54,390 bases of DNA from an uncultured Bacteroidales bacterium (GTDB lineage: Bacteria; Bacteroidota; Bacteroidia; Bacteroidales; WCHB1-69): the NCBI GenBank assembly GCA_900317715.1, contig ONHS01000008.1, forward strand, positions 1-54,390, in the 5' to 3' direction. The translations under genes and the position numbers were made by a program. The notes below the pieces were generated by a model that saw nothing but the letters and a program-made list of their open reading frames with translations, did not search any database and was not told where the DNA came from. This document shows, piece after piece, positions 35,901 to 44,663 of the stretch (the stretch's first letter is position 1; each line of letters starts with the position of its first letter).

Positions 35901-37669
35901 GATTCATTGTATGTTATACCATTCCAAATCAAACTGTCGCACACCACCGTATCCACATAAACCACTTGCGGATAAACCAACGAAATATAAACGGAAGAAT
36001 CCGCTGAACAGCCGTTTTCATTCGTCACATGAACGCTATAAAATCCTGAATCAACGACAGTTATATAACTCGTTGTATCTCCTGTACTCCACACACAAAA
36101 AGCGGCGCTATCAACGGAAATGATCCGTGAAGAGCCCTCGCACAAGGGGCCAACTCCCGAAAAGGTCACCACAGGCTGTGCCAAGAGGGTGAGATTCAGC
36201 ATCATAATACTGTCACAACCATGGATAGTGGGTCCCACCGTGTCGTAATAAACGCCTGTTTGGGTATAGGAATGACCATACCATTCGAAAGCTTCCTCGC
36301 AAACTACAGTATCTGTCACCCGTATCTCATTTGCATAAAAGGAGATGTACACTACCGTGTCGTAGCTGCAACCAAACGAGCTGTAACAGTGGAAGATATA
36401 AGGGACCACCGTATCATGCGGCAAATTGACGGGCGGCGAAATGACAAACGAGGAGTCATTCATCGTCGTCACCCAAGGTCCCTCCAATGTGGTATGTGTC
36501 ACACTCGCATGTTCAATGGTCATAATATCCTGTGCCAACGCCAACTCCCACCCAAAAAGATAGCCGTTATCCGCGATATTGCCATCGATTACTTCGATGT
36601 ACCAATCCCCATTCAAAGGACATCCTATCAAACTCTCAAAAGACTGGTCAGGATGGTAAAACTGCGTGCCAGCAGCAACATCAGAAGAATCAAAACTTTG
36701 GGGATACACGTTGCCATAAACTGGCCATCCCATGTAGGAGGGTTCTGCAGCATAATTCGTATGAGCATTCGCCTCTCGGTAAATTAAACTTCCCGAACCC
36801 GGCGCATAAGTATAACCCTCGGTAGTATTATTCGACCAACAGTAGTTCCAACCAATTCCATAGGCATTATTCGGGCGAGTGGGATCACATGGGTGAATGG
36901 CATCTCTGTTTTTATTGACTGTTCCAAAATCGGTACTTTGTGAAGCATTATAATGATCTCCCGTGTCAGGTTCCCAGCCTCTTGAATCAGTAGGGATATT
37001 AAAAGCGCACTCCGACACGATAGAGGAAACGGTATAATATCCCCATTTCAAGATATCCGCTTTCTGACCATTTGGACAAATAAGGTTGATGTATAAATCG
37101 CCGGCAAAGGAATGTTCCAAATTCAACCTTACATATCGGATGTCATCCACACTATTCACGTGAGCGGTATCATCGTAACCAGAGAAAGAGAGTTTTGACC
37201 GGTAGGAGCAGCCGTAAGGATCGCAGAAGACACCATCGGGAAGGAACACCGTATCATGAAGTGCCAAAATGGTTTCATGAGTGACGAAACTGACGTTGCT
37301 GGAGGCATCGAGTCCCACAGAGATGGGATAACTATTTCCAGCGCACATATCGGGTATATGGATTTCGGAGATAGGATCCATCTTCACCATCATGACAATG
37401 AAGGTATCCACCGAGGAGAGAATATCATCGTAAGTAACTGTCACCGTGTACCATCCAGCTGTTGAAACGGTGATCGAGCGCGTGTTTTCACCTGTATTCC
37501 AATGGTAAGCAAGCGCACTATCGGCAGTTAAGGTCAACGTGGCGTCTTCGCACAGATACTGATATTCAGCCTGGGCGGTGCCGCGGGTGTGCGTACCGGC
37601 CGGCTGGTTCTGTGCCGCCAGGAGCCCCCAGCAACACATCAGCATCAAAATGACCATTAACTTCTTCAT
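29936..37669 (-). CDS. Giant modular surface adhesin with type B T9SS sorting domain
   Basis: The protein has 2577 residues. A signal peptide (MKKLMVILMLMCCWGLLAAQ) is followed by Ig/PKD-like modules of the HWNTGENTRSITVSTAG type and by three copies of a P-domain-like (proprotein convertase P) unit at about 146-382, 660-876 and 1475-1688. Each of these has LPDG-x-C-x-P-x-GCSY, RYVRLNLEHS-like strands, LYINL-x-CPNG, YHPD and GCPLNG-x-W-x-IEV-x-DG. At 996-1313 there are about three tandem repeats of 103 residues with DTAVCD and GCDS motifs; GCDS recurs about nine times in the protein. The last 90 residues (LLPNAITPSKSDGLNDYFSI to the end) are the gliding-motility-type C-terminal domain (type B sorting signal). 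It is therefore exported through SprA and anchored or released at the surface. No protease domain accompanies the P domains. The role is inferred to be adhesion. Confidence 0.92.
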   Translation of the reverse strand: MKKLMVILMLMCCWGLLAAQNQPAGTHTRGTAQAEYQYLCEDATLTLTADSALAYHWNTGENTRSITVSTAGWYTVTVTYDDILSSVDTFIVMMVKMDPISEIHIPDMCAGNSYPISVGLDASSNVSFVTHETILALHDTVFLPDGVFCDPYGCSYRSKLSFSGYDDTAHVNSVDDIRYVRLNLEHSFAGDLYINLICPNGQKADILKWGYYTVSSIVSECAFNIPTDSRGWEPDTGDHYNASQSTDFGTVNKNRDAIHPCDPTRPNNAYGIGWNYCWSNNTTEGYTYAPGSGSLIYREANAHTNYAAEPSYMGWPVYGNVYPQSFDSSDVAAGTQFYHPDQSFESLIGCPLNGDWYIEVIDGNIADNGYLFGWELALAQDIMTIEHASVTHTTLEGPWVTTMNDSSFVISPPVNLPHDTVVPYIFHCYSSFGCSYDTVVYISFYANEIRVTDTVVCEEAFEWYGHSYTQTGVYYDTVGPTIHGCDSIMMLNLTLLAQPVVTFSGVGPLCEGSSRIISVDSAAFCVWSTGDTTSYITVVDSGFYSVHVTNENGCSADSSVYISLVYPQVVYVDTVVCDSLIWNGITYNESGEYTFSFVGESGCDSTVVLNLIIPENPIVTVHLSDMAVGDTQLVTVGMTEVDNLQYINLQTTLSQSDTVFLPDGQSCDPYGCSYQALLTFSDFEDTATIHSPEDIRYVRLNMEHSYIQDLYINLECPNGQHATILKKSTDNSTSPCLDSIPSSERGWRGGGSNVGAAFLGWAYDDNDFSDRCDRTRSRNRPGMGWNYCWSSNTTSGFEYSAGVDGLVYRSVNAHRHSVYGSQNWVIDSSNVAARTQFYHPDVPFDSLVGCPLNGTWKIEVMDGIVNDNGYIFTWEISLADRVIPNHYASVDYSNCEGPWISRLSDTSFVILPPDTLSHDTVVAYTFTVSDEYGCSFDTTVYIHVYAPRYTDLYDTVLVTALPYTWNDSVFTSPGSKTYRLPTIHGADSIVTMHLSVIYPMDSTICSNLLPLEWSGVMFDSADTQTVSYPKDGADSILVLSVFVKMTTSDTLEVVRLENDLPYELNDSLYYESGTYVQHFPNSVGCDSALTLYLTVLYNVTTPMDTAVCDYELPVTWHGLTFDTAGTQYDTLTASTGVDSVLALTLTILASSSNTLIDTILENDLPYVLHDSSYYESGTYVQHFTNAVGCDSTWTLYLTVLYNVTIPIDTAVCDRDMPFAWRGFLFETAGTQYDTLTASTGVDSILALTLNVLDSTMQVLPVTIVENNLPYVLNGYSYDTTGTYVQRLTNVAGCDSILTIELTVFYNVDAMEDSTICESELPFAWNGAVFDSAGIQYDTLVSYNGSDSVLMMRLTVLPLPEAHISGIPVICNGDPAILTADSNAAYLWSNGAITQSINVNTTGRYTVTVTDEHGCSDTSSVLVTATVMNQIVDVDLPTLCAGDTFLFSIGHSSTSNIVIGSHEATLSMTDTVFLPDGVYCSPHGCSYRSPLTFSTFSEDAVVNNVNDILYVRLNLEHSYAGDLYINLTCPNGQKADILRFNGSSTSSCSSSIPSNSRAWQNGNNAYNWTYFGIAYDYADNSHPCDETTPNNAPGTGWNYCWSNNSTHGYTYAPGTGSLIYRSVNAHSQSVGNGTNPVFDSSNVAAGTKFYHPDQSFQSLVGCPLNGSWYIEVMDGYSIDNGYIFGWELALSSDYTTVDYTDVTNVEVDGPWMETLSDTLFLLAPPVTLTHDTTVLYHFQLFDSQGCSYDTLLPITFYMRDTVYVDTTVCESYTWNNVTYTESGQYQQHFTNHHGCDSVVVLQLSVFQYPEVSITGPAVFCLDSSAILSVDSCFVYLWSTGDTTRTIEVTTTGTYVVTVTEEHGCSATATHSVERLTNPIVNVSNPNICNNSNYAITIGNASDNTVMLNQNPDMFTIGVQGPWLMDSVQNVWTVSPPADLPQDTVGYYAVTLTDTFGCHYDTSVVVSVYHQIYNALGAAVCDSVVFNGVTYTESGQYTHSFVSIHGCDSVITLNLTVYHSTLTHDTLYLIQNQLPYYFAPADITFVTPEDVQFQYLLSTQEGCDSVIWQQVYIYPNVSVVKDTTVCAAAFPLQWCGHTFNAAGMMTDTLLTTHGADSLVTYTVSVDNMSAAIGNVSHVVCYGASTGAAVASVTGGQTPLNYQWKDNAGNAVSTTTQLNNAAAGSYSFTVTDLLGCLASDSLILRNLHDELVPGSITADQSICQGESLLDFQGDEASGGDDGGYQWQLSDDGQSWADAPGVTNMQNYTYPEIPEVSTFHLRRAWITATCGTSYSDTVNVTVWPSYHDTLSAAVCQGGTYWENGFEVDETMTEEPGAYTYEQHLSTGHCDSVIVLQLVVNEQYERLVEDVVCEGDGYNAYGFTIPAAETVDADTLQRMLMLTSEQGCDSVVLLHLVVVDTAVQIISLTPDFCEGLSAELSVITEMTDYQWSTGESMPQITVTMPGIYSVTATEGDCESTARYTIEPCEFQLLLPNAITPSKSDGLNDYFSIPEPMQRSFQDFEISIFNRWGSMVYYSTDKNFRWNGEVEGKIYYNNVYTYIIRCTNAQGKAYMFKGSVTVL
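33730..34680 (-). repeat. Tandem ~309-bp coding repeats in the adhesin gene
   Basis: Near-identical blocks recur at a spacing of about 309 bases; for example, the ACATTGTATAA segment occurs near 34065 and 34374. Each block encodes about 103 residues with DTAVCD, FDTAGTQYDTLTASTGVDS-like and GCDS motifs. DNA-level similarity is high enough for recombination or copy-number change. Confidence 0.75.
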
Positions 37670-37729
37670 TACTAACTGTTAAGTCCTTGTCCTTTTTACA
37701 ACTCCTTATCTACTATGCATTTAAACTTG

Positions 37730-37737
37730 CAAAGATA
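37730..37737 (-). promoter_or_regulatory. Promoter -7 box of the adhesin gene
   Basis: TATCTTTG on the minus strand, about 60 bases before the adhesin ATG. No convincing -33 TTG is seen. Confidence 0.55.
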
Positions 37738-37850
37738 CAATTATTCCAAAAACCACCTGTTTTTCAACGATTTTATCTCAACAATCCATTGTCAATATTT
37801 TTATAAGAGAACTTCAAAAAACTAATTATCACCCAAAACGAAAAAAATTA

Positions 37851-37858
37851 TATCTTTG
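37851..37858 (+). promoter_or_regulatory. Promoter -7 box of pyrE
   Basis: TATCTTTG, 38 bases before the ATG at 37897. A longer frame from TTG at 37870 would leave almost no leader. Confidence 0.6.
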
Positions 37859-37896
37859 CGGTTCTTATTTTGAGTTTTTATAAAACGTATCATATT

Positions 37897-38472
37897 ATGA
37901 ATGAAGAAAATACAAACATGGTCATCGAAGAACTGAAGCAGTCAGAAGCGCTGCTCGAAGGTCATTTCCTTTTGTCATCCGGTCGTCACAGCGACCGTTA
38001 CTGTCAATGTGCAAAGCTTTTGCAGTATCCGGACAGAGCTGAGCGCGTGATCGCGAAAATCACCGAGCAGGTGAAAGATTTAAAGATTGACATGGTGGTG
38101 GGTCCTGCTATGGGCGGCATCATCGTGGCCTACGAACTGGGTCGTCAACTGGGCGTTCCGGCGATTTTCACCGAGCGTGTCGATAACGTGATGTGTCTGC
38201 GTCGCGGCTTCGAAGTGAAACCCGGCATGAAACTGCTCATCTCCGAAGACGTGGTCACCACCGGCAAGTCCTCCCTCGAGACCATCGAAGTGCTGAAAGC
38301 CTTTGGTGCCGAAGTGATTGGCGTGGCCTGCATCGCCGACCGTAGCAACGGCAGCTTCCCCTACCCCATCTACAGCGCCACCAAGCTCAACATCCAGAAC
38401 TGGGCCGTGGAAGACTGTCCGCTCTGCAAACAGGGCTTGCCCTTCGTGAAACCCGGCAGCCGAAAGATGTAA
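37897..38472 (+). CDS. pyrE: Orotate phosphoribosyltransferase
   Basis: The enzyme has 191 residues from ATG 37897 ([24 protein letters not shown]). It makes orotidine 5'-phosphate from orotate and PRPP in pyrimidine synthesis. Motifs: [12 protein letters not shown] for orotate binding, [16 protein letters not shown], and the PRPP-binding [14 protein letters not shown] with its Asp and TTG core. A frame starting at TTG 37870 adds nine residues with no family support. It is divergent from the adhesin gene and followed by atpHAG on the same strand after a heptamer-rich gap. The C-terminal residues KPGSRKM end exactly where a 7-base repeat tract begins. Confidence 0.95.
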   Translation: MNEENTNMVIEELKQSEALLEGHFLLSSGRHSDRYCQCAKLLQYPDRAERVIAKITEQVKDLKIDMVVGPAMGGIIVAYELGRQLGVPAIFTERVDNVMCLRRGFEVKPGMKLLISEDVVTTGKSSLETIEVLKAFGAEVIGVACIADRSNGSFPYPIYSATKLNIQNWAVEDCPLCKQGLPFVKPGSRKM

Positions 38473-38565
38473 GATTTGTGACTTATGACTTATGACTTGG
38501 GATTTGTGATAATATTCAACCAATATCCAAAATCACAAGTCTAACGTCTTACGTCTCAAGTCAAA
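38473..38565. repeat. Heptamer tracts after pyrE
   Basis: Starting at the first base after the pyrE TAA, 38473-38514 has units GACTTAT/GACTTGG/GATTTGT, with TGA at each junction. A second group at about 38531-38565 (GTCTAAC/GTCTTAC/GTCTCAA) is roughly the inverse, so the two could pair (for example GACTTG with CAAGTC). The gap lies before the atpH promoter. Confidence 0.8.
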
Positions 38566-38572
38566 AAAATAG

Positions 38573-38580
38573 TATATTTG
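38573..38580 (+). promoter_or_regulatory. Promoter -7 box of atpHAG
   Basis: TATATTTG, 20 bases before the atpH ATG at 38601. It immediately follows the heptamer tracts. Confidence 0.6.
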
Positions 38581-38600
38581 CCGCGTTTTAAAATAATCAG

Positions 38601-39158
38601 ATGAAAAATCCGAAATTATCAGGCCGCTACGCCAAAGCATTGTTCGACTTCGCCACAGAGAAAAATCTGGTGGAAGAGGTGAATAGCGACCTCAAATTGT
38701 TTGCACAGACGCTGAAAGAAAACCGCGAGCTGCAGGTGTTGCTCCGCAATCCCATCATCGAGGCTCACCAAAAGCACAAAATCTTCGAAAGCATCTTTAA
38801 CGGTACCCTCCATGATACCACTTACCAATTTTTGGAAGTGTTGCTGAAGAAGAGACGCGAACCGGCACTGGACACCATCTGCGAAGAGTTCTTCAAACTC
38901 TACAATGCCGCACACAATATCCGGTCCGCGTTCATCGCCACCGCCAGTCCGCTCAGCGAATCGCTGAAAGAAAAGCTTTTGGCCCTGCTCTCTGAACAGA
39001 CGCACGCCACCATCGAACTCCATGAAATTGTCGATTCCAACCTCATCGGCGGATTCGTCATCAAGATGGACGACCTTTATCTGGATTCCAGCATCCTTTC
39101 TAAAATCAACAACTTACGTCAAGAATTTTCACAAAATAATTTCCAAGTACAATTCTAA
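38601..39158 (+). CDS. atpH: F1Fo ATP synthase subunit delta
   Basis: This 185-residue protein is normal for the OSCP/delta family, which ties F1 to the peripheral stalk. The N-terminal six-helix bundle (SGRYAKALFDFATEKNLVEEV) and the C-terminal signature DSNLIGGFVIKMDDLYLDSSILSKINNL are clear. It is followed by atpA after 12 bases. It has its own promoter, and the Fo genes atpB, atpE and atpF that usually precede it are not here; pyrE is upstream instead. Confidence 0.95.
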   Translation: MKNPKLSGRYAKALFDFATEKNLVEEVNSDLKLFAQTLKENRELQVLLRNPIIEAHQKHKIFESIFNGTLHDTTYQFLEVLLKKRREPALDTICEEFFKLYNAAHNIRSAFIATASPLSESLKEKLLALLSEQTHATIELHEIVDSNLIGGFVIKMDDLYLDSSILSKINNLRQEFSQNNFQVQF

Positions 39159-39170
39159 ATCCGCATATAA

Positions 39171-40760
<1,590 letters not shown>

Positions 40761-40762
40761 TT

Positions 40763-41641
40763 ATGGGTAACCTGAAAGAAATACGTACGAGAATCTCCTC
40801 TATCGAGTCCACGCAGAAGATCACCAGTTCCATGAAACTGGTGTCGGCTGCCAAGCTCCGCCGTGCCCAGACCGCCATTCAGCATCTTCGTCCCTACTCT
40901 CAGAAACTGAGCGAGATACTGAATAATCTGGCTGATTCCAACACCGAATTAGACAAGATGCCCCTCTTCGAAGCACGGGAACCCGAGAATGTGATTGTCG
41001 TCGTTATCACCTCGAACAAAGGGCTTTGCGGCGCGTTCAACTCGAGCATCATCAAAACGACGCAACATCTGATTCAGGAAAAGTACGCTGCACAAAACAG
41101 TGCCGGCCACGTGCAACTGATCTGCATTGGCAAGAAAGGAAACGACCAGCTCAGCAAACACTTTCCTGTGATGCTCTATAATGAGAAACTGCTCGACAAT
41201 CCTGATTTCACTGAACTTTCGGCTATTTCCGATGATTTAGTCATGCGGTTCATCCATCACGAGGTGGACAAAGTCGATATCGTCTATAACCAGTTCCTGA
41301 ATGCCGCAACACAGCAGGTCACCGTGGAGGAATACCTGCCCGTGCCCCCCATAAAAAGCGACGAGGAGCAGAAAGTGAACAACGACTACATCATCGAACC
41401 TTCCGCAGAACAACTCCTGCAGGAGCTGATACCCAAGATTTTACGTACGCAAATGTATAAGACTTTATCCGATTCCATCGCGTCGGAACACGGTGCCAGA
41501 ATGACCTCCATGACAAAGGCTACCGACAACGCGACGGAAATTCTTCGCGAACTGCGCCTGAAGTACAACAACGCTCGCCAAACCTCTATCACCAACGAGT
41601 TGATTGAGATTGTGAGCGGTGCTAACGCATTAAACGGCTAA
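40763..41641 (+). CDS. atpG: F1Fo ATP synthase subunit gamma
   Basis: The protein has 292 residues and is the rotor shaft of F1. The N-terminal helix (LKEIRTRISSIESTQKITSSMKLVSAAKLRRAQ) and the C-terminal helix (MTSMTKATDNATEILRELRLKYNNARQTSITNELIEIVSGANAL) that form the coiled coil are both intact, with the ITSNKGLCGAFNSSI core between them. The last gene of the atpHAG group, it is followed six bases later by a lipoprotein gene. The beta and epsilon genes are elsewhere, as is common in Bacteroidales, where ATP synthase genes are split. Confidence 0.96.
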   Translation: MGNLKEIRTRISSIESTQKITSSMKLVSAAKLRRAQTAIQHLRPYSQKLSEILNNLADSNTELDKMPLFEAREPENVIVVVITSNKGLCGAFNSSIIKTTQHLIQEKYAAQNSAGHVQLICIGKKGNDQLSKHFPVMLYNEKLLDNPDFTELSAISDDLVMRFIHHEVDKVDIVYNQFLNAATQQVTVEEYLPVPPIKSDEEQKVNNDYIIEPSAEQLLQELIPKILRTQMYKTLSDSIASEHGARMTSMTKATDNATEILRELRLKYNNARQTSITNELIEIVSGANALNG

Positions 41642-41647
41642 ACGTTA

Positions 41648-42163
41648 ATGAGTTACGGAAGGATGAAACATCTTTGCAAAAGTATATGCACTTTGATCCT
41701 GGTGTTGGCATTGATAGGATGCCGCCACCAGGATCGTTTTTCTGTCATCCCCTACATCGAATTTGTTTCGTTGGAAAAAATCGATGACGGTACCGGCCAC
41801 GACAGTCAGGCTACGCTCACCATCTATTTTCATGACGGCGACGGCGACATCGGGCTGGATGAAACCGACAAAAATCCCGTTTTCTCTCTAGATTCCGCCT
41901 ATTATTACAACTTTTTTATTGATTTTTACGAAAAACAGCACGGCGAATGGGTGAAATTGGAGTTCCCCACTCCTTTGCACGCCCGCATTCCGCACCTCAG
42001 CGATGATGTGCCGGAATCCATCGAAGGCAAACTCTCCATCCTCACTTACATCAACAATCCTACATCCGTTTACGACACCGTGATGCTCTCCTGCTACATC
42101 GTGGATCGCGCCCTGCATCACAGCGACACCATCACCACACCGGAAATAATCGTCAAAAAATGA
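41648..42163 (+). CDS. Predicted lipoprotein of unknown function
   Basis: 171 residues from ATG 41648, or 166 from ATG 41663 (MKHLCKSICTLILVLALIGC). The lipobox LIGC predicts an envelope lipoprotein. The mature part has SVIPYIEFVSLEKID, an FHDGDGDIGLDE acidic loop and YYYNFFIDFYEKQHGEWVKLEF, consistent with a small beta-sandwich with a possible calcium-like Asp loop. Proteins with this DGDGDIGL signature occur widely in Bacteroidota, but I know of no assigned function. GGAAGG directly abuts the second ATG, too close to act as its ribosome site, so the first start is slightly favoured. The stop overlaps the nadC ATG (ATGA), so the two are translationally coupled. Confidence 0.75.
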   Translation: MSYGRMKHLCKSICTLILVLALIGCRHQDRFSVIPYIEFVSLEKIDDGTGHDSQATLTIYFHDGDGDIGLDETDKNPVFSLDSAYYYNFFIDFYEKQHGEWVKLEFPTPLHARIPHLSDDVPESIEGKLSILTYINNPTSVYDTVMLSCYIVDRALHHSDTITTPEIIVKK

Positions 42164-43005
42164 AGATAACAGAACAAGTTAAGAAACTGATAGCTTTAAC
42201 GTTGCAAGAAGATATCGGCAACGGTGACCACTCCTCCCTCTCCTGCATTCCCGCAGAGGCACAGGGTGACATGAAACTGCTCATCAAGCAAGACGGTGTG
42301 CTCGCCGGCGTGGATGTGGCACGCGAAGTGCTGCGCCAAGTCGATGATTCCATCCGCATGGACGTACGCTTGAACGACGGCGTAGAGGTGCGCAAAGGCG
42401 ACATCGTGTTTACCCTGCATGGCTCCTCGCGCAACATGCTCACCGCCGAGCGCACACTGCTCAACTTCATGCAACGCATGAGCGGCATCGCCACCACTAC
42501 GCGCGAATACGTTGATTTGGTGAAAGATACGAACGTTACTTTGCTTGATACGCGCAAAACAACACCCAATATGCGCATTTTCGAGAAATACGCTGTGACG
42601 GTTGGCGGTGCGCAAAACCACCGCTTCGGCCTCTTCGACATGATGATGCTGAAAGACAACCACATCGACTTCGCCGGCGGCATCGAAAAAGCTATTGATT
42701 TGGCCAACAAATATCTGAAAGACAATAATTTACAACTTAATATTGAAGTTGAGACCCGTAGTTTAGACGATGTACGCCGCGTACTAGAACACGGTGGTGT
42801 TCAACGCATTATGTTCGACAACTTTACCCCTGACCAGATTCGCGAAGGTGTGAAAATGGTGGATCACCGTGTAGAAACGGAAGCTTCTGGCGGCATCGTG
42901 CGCGAAACCCTGCACGACTACGCCGTCACCGGCGTGGACTTCATCTCCATAGGTGCTTTTACCCACCATATCAACAGTTTAGATATGAGCTTGAAGGCTC
43001 TATGA
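42160..43005 (+). CDS. nadC: Nicotinate-nucleotide pyrophosphorylase (quinolinate phosphoribosyltransferase)
   Basis: This 281-residue enzyme makes nicotinate mononucleotide from quinolinate and PRPP in NAD synthesis. Signature stretches are LTAERTLLNFMQRMSGIAT, LLDTRKTTPNMRIFEKYAV, GGAQNHRFGLFDMMMLKDNH, IEVETRSLDDVRRVLEHGG and EASGGIVRETLHDYAVTGVDFISIGA. The ATG overlaps the preceding stop by four bases. The TGA stop codon is itself the first three bases of a seven-unit heptamer tract. nadA and nadB are not in the window. Confidence 0.96.
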   Translation: MKITEQVKKLIALTLQEDIGNGDHSSLSCIPAEAQGDMKLLIKQDGVLAGVDVAREVLRQVDDSIRMDVRLNDGVEVRKGDIVFTLHGSSRNMLTAERTLLNFMQRMSGIATTTREYVDLVKDTNVTLLDTRKTTPNMRIFEKYAVTVGGAQNHRFGLFDMMMLKDNHIDFAGGIEKAIDLANKYLKDNNLQLNIEVETRSLDDVRRVLEHGGVQRIMFDNFTPDQIREGVKMVDHRVETEASGGIVRETLHDYAVTGVDFISIGAFTHHINSLDMSLKAL

Positions 43006-43051
43006 ACTTTGAACCTTGAACTTTGAACCTTGAACTTTGAACTTTGATTAG
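43003..43051. repeat. Heptamer tract starting on the nadC stop codon (7 units)
   Basis: Units TGAACTT and TGAACCT, seven in total, begin with the TGA that terminates nadC and run almost to the start of the YihY/BrkB gene. TGA therefore recurs every seven bases on the coding strand. Confidence 0.85.
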
Positions 43052-43056
43052 TGGCG

Positions 43057-44067
43057 ATGAAGCGGTTTTTCCGATATATGAAAATCAAATTCCAGCAATG
43101 GCAAGAGGATTTGGAGCGCATCCCCTACATCGGGACGTTCATTCGCAAATCGAAGACGATGACATTGCCGGGGCTTCAGAAGGTGCCGCTATACGATGTC
43201 ATGCGTTTTTTTTTGCAATCGCTGAGTAAAGGAGTGGTATTTCAACGTTCCGCCGCCATCACATATCGGGTGTTTGTGGCTGTGATTCCGATGATTATCT
43301 CCCTCTTCTCCGCCATCGCCTTTTTCGGTGAAGAGTTCCGTAACACCCTGATTGCCATGTTGGAATCCATAGTTCCTAACTACGTTTGGCCAGCCATCTC
43401 GGGCATGATCACAGACGTGGTGATGCGACAAAACGGGACCCTCTCTTCCTTTATGCTCATCATCGGTATCTATTTCACCATCGTATGCATCAATGGCATA
43501 TTAGCAGCCATGGACTCATCATATTTTACAGAAGAGCGCCGTAACTTTTTGAGACAGATTTTGCTAAGTACCGGAATGATGCTCTTGACCTTTGTCATTA
43601 TCGTATTTGTGTCGGCATTTTTCATTATTGCCTCCTTCGCGGTTGATTACGTGTACACCCATTTCGTGAACAACCCGAGTTTATATGCTTTTGCGGTACA
43701 CTTTTTGAAATGGGTGTTGGTATATGCTGCTATCTATTTCTTAATCAGTATCTTTTACTATTTGGCTCCCACCAAACGCGGTAACTATCGATTCTTCTCC
43801 GCCGGTTCTTCCACCTGCACCATCTTGCTGGTGTTATTGCTGTGGATTCTCAACATCTACTTCTCCAATTTTTCCAATTACAACCTGATTTACGGTTCCT
43901 TAGGTGCCATTTTCGCCATTCTCCTATGGATTAACTGGAGCGCGTCTATCTTCCTGATCTGCTACGACCTCAACGTCAGCATTGCCAAAGCCAAAAGCGA
44001 AAATAAGCGACTAAGCGAGCAATTAGAGGAAGCTGAAACTGCGGATTCTCTCCAACAACACGAATAA
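43057..44067 (+). CDS. YihY/BrkB-family inner-membrane protein
   Basis: About 336 residues from ATG 43057; a GTG at 43051 is possible but lies on the edge of the repeat tract. The family signature is present: VFQRSAAITYRVFVAVIPMIISLFSAIAFFG, then NGILAAMDSSYF, and near the C-terminus LAPTKRGNYRFFSAGS followed by GSLGAIFAILLWINWSASIFLICYDLN. Six membrane segments are expected. The family was once called ribonuclease BN, but that activity belongs to another protein. Its role is unsettled. A charged C-terminal tail (KSENKRLSEQLEEAETADS) probably forms a short coiled coil in the cytosol. Confidence 0.9.
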   Translation: MKRFFRYMKIKFQQWQEDLERIPYIGTFIRKSKTMTLPGLQKVPLYDVMRFFLQSLSKGVVFQRSAAITYRVFVAVIPMIISLFSAIAFFGEEFRNTLIAMLESIVPNYVWPAISGMITDVVMRQNGTLSSFMLIIGIYFTIVCINGILAAMDSSYFTEERRNFLRQILLSTGMMLLTFVIIVFVSAFFIIASFAVDYVYTHFVNNPSLYAFAVHFLKWVLVYAAIYFLISIFYYLAPTKRGNYRFFSAGSSTCTILLVLLLWILNIYFSNFSNYNLIYGSLGAIFAILLWINWSASIFLICYDLNVSIAKAKSENKRLSEQLEEAETADSLQQHE

Positions 44068-44086
44068 CCCTTAAAATCAATATATT

Positions 44087-44485
44087 ATGGATTTTTCAAC
44101 TATCATTTATATTCTTCTCATCGTTGGATGGTTTATCTTTTCCATCTTCAAGAACATGAACAAGGAAGAAGCGGCACGACAGGCCCAAAAAAACCGCAGA
44201 ACTGTCACAATTGATGAAGACGGCCAAATGCAAACCACACCGAAAAAGAAGAAAAAGAAAATTGCAAACCCCATCTTCGAAGAGACCCCTGCTAATGACA
44301 ATGAGTACTTCTCATACGAAACGATGAGCGAACGCGACTTTGAGGAAGCCTTTAATCAAAACGTGGAGTCCGAGAACGAAGTGCTTCAAACACAGCCCTC
44401 TACTCCTAACATCCGTCTCTCCATGGATGAAGAAGAGGTGTACAAAGGGGTGGTTTGGTCGGAGATTCTGAAACGGAAGTATTAG
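44087..44485 (+). CDS. Small membrane-anchored protein of unknown function
   Basis: This 132-residue protein has one N-terminal membrane segment (FSTIIYILLIVGWFIFSIF, residues 3-21). A basic, lysine-rich stretch (KKKKKKIANP, about 54-63), an acidic disordered middle and a short conserved-looking C-terminus (DEEEVYKGVVWSEILKRKY) follow. The last element resembles the tail found in many short Bacteroidota membrane proteins and may bind a partner. I do not recognise a function. It follows the YihY/BrkB gene by 19 bases and is probably cotranscribed. A heptamer tract starts at the first base after its TAG stop. Confidence 0.75.
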   Translation: MDFSTIIYILLIVGWFIFSIFKNMNKEEAARQAQKNRRTVTIDEDGQMQTTPKKKKKKIANPIFEETPANDNEYFSYETMSERDFEEAFNQNVESENEVLQTQPSTPNIRLSMDEEEVYKGVVWSEILKRKY

Positions 44486-44598
44486 GACGTATGATGTATG
44501 ACGTATGACGTATGACGTAAGAGATGTTGTTTATGGGATCATAAATCATATATCACAAGTCACAAGTCATAAGTCACACATCACACGTCACAAGTCAA
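44486..44598. repeat. Paired heptamer tracts in opposite orientation between convergent genes
   Basis: The left part (44486-44520) has five units of the GACGTAT type, starting at the base after the stop codon. The right part (about 44541-44598) has units such as TCACAAG and TCATAAG, which on the minus strand read TGACTTG and so on. Each half carries TGA on the strand of its adjoining gene, and the halves are partly complementary. Confidence 0.8.
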
Positions 44599-44607
44599 AT
44601 ACGTAAC

Positions 44608-44641
44608 AAAAAAAGGAAACCCAAACGGATTTCCTTTTTTT
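44608..44641. terminator. Bidirectional terminator between the small membrane protein and tonB genes
   Basis: A 12-bp perfect stem, AAAAAAAGGAAA (44608-44619) with TTTCCTTTTTTT (44630-44641), around a ten-base loop. A and T runs at each side suit termination from both strands. Convergent genes flank it. Confidence 0.8.
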
Positions 44642-44663
44642 ATTTCAAAGAATTACAGGAGAA

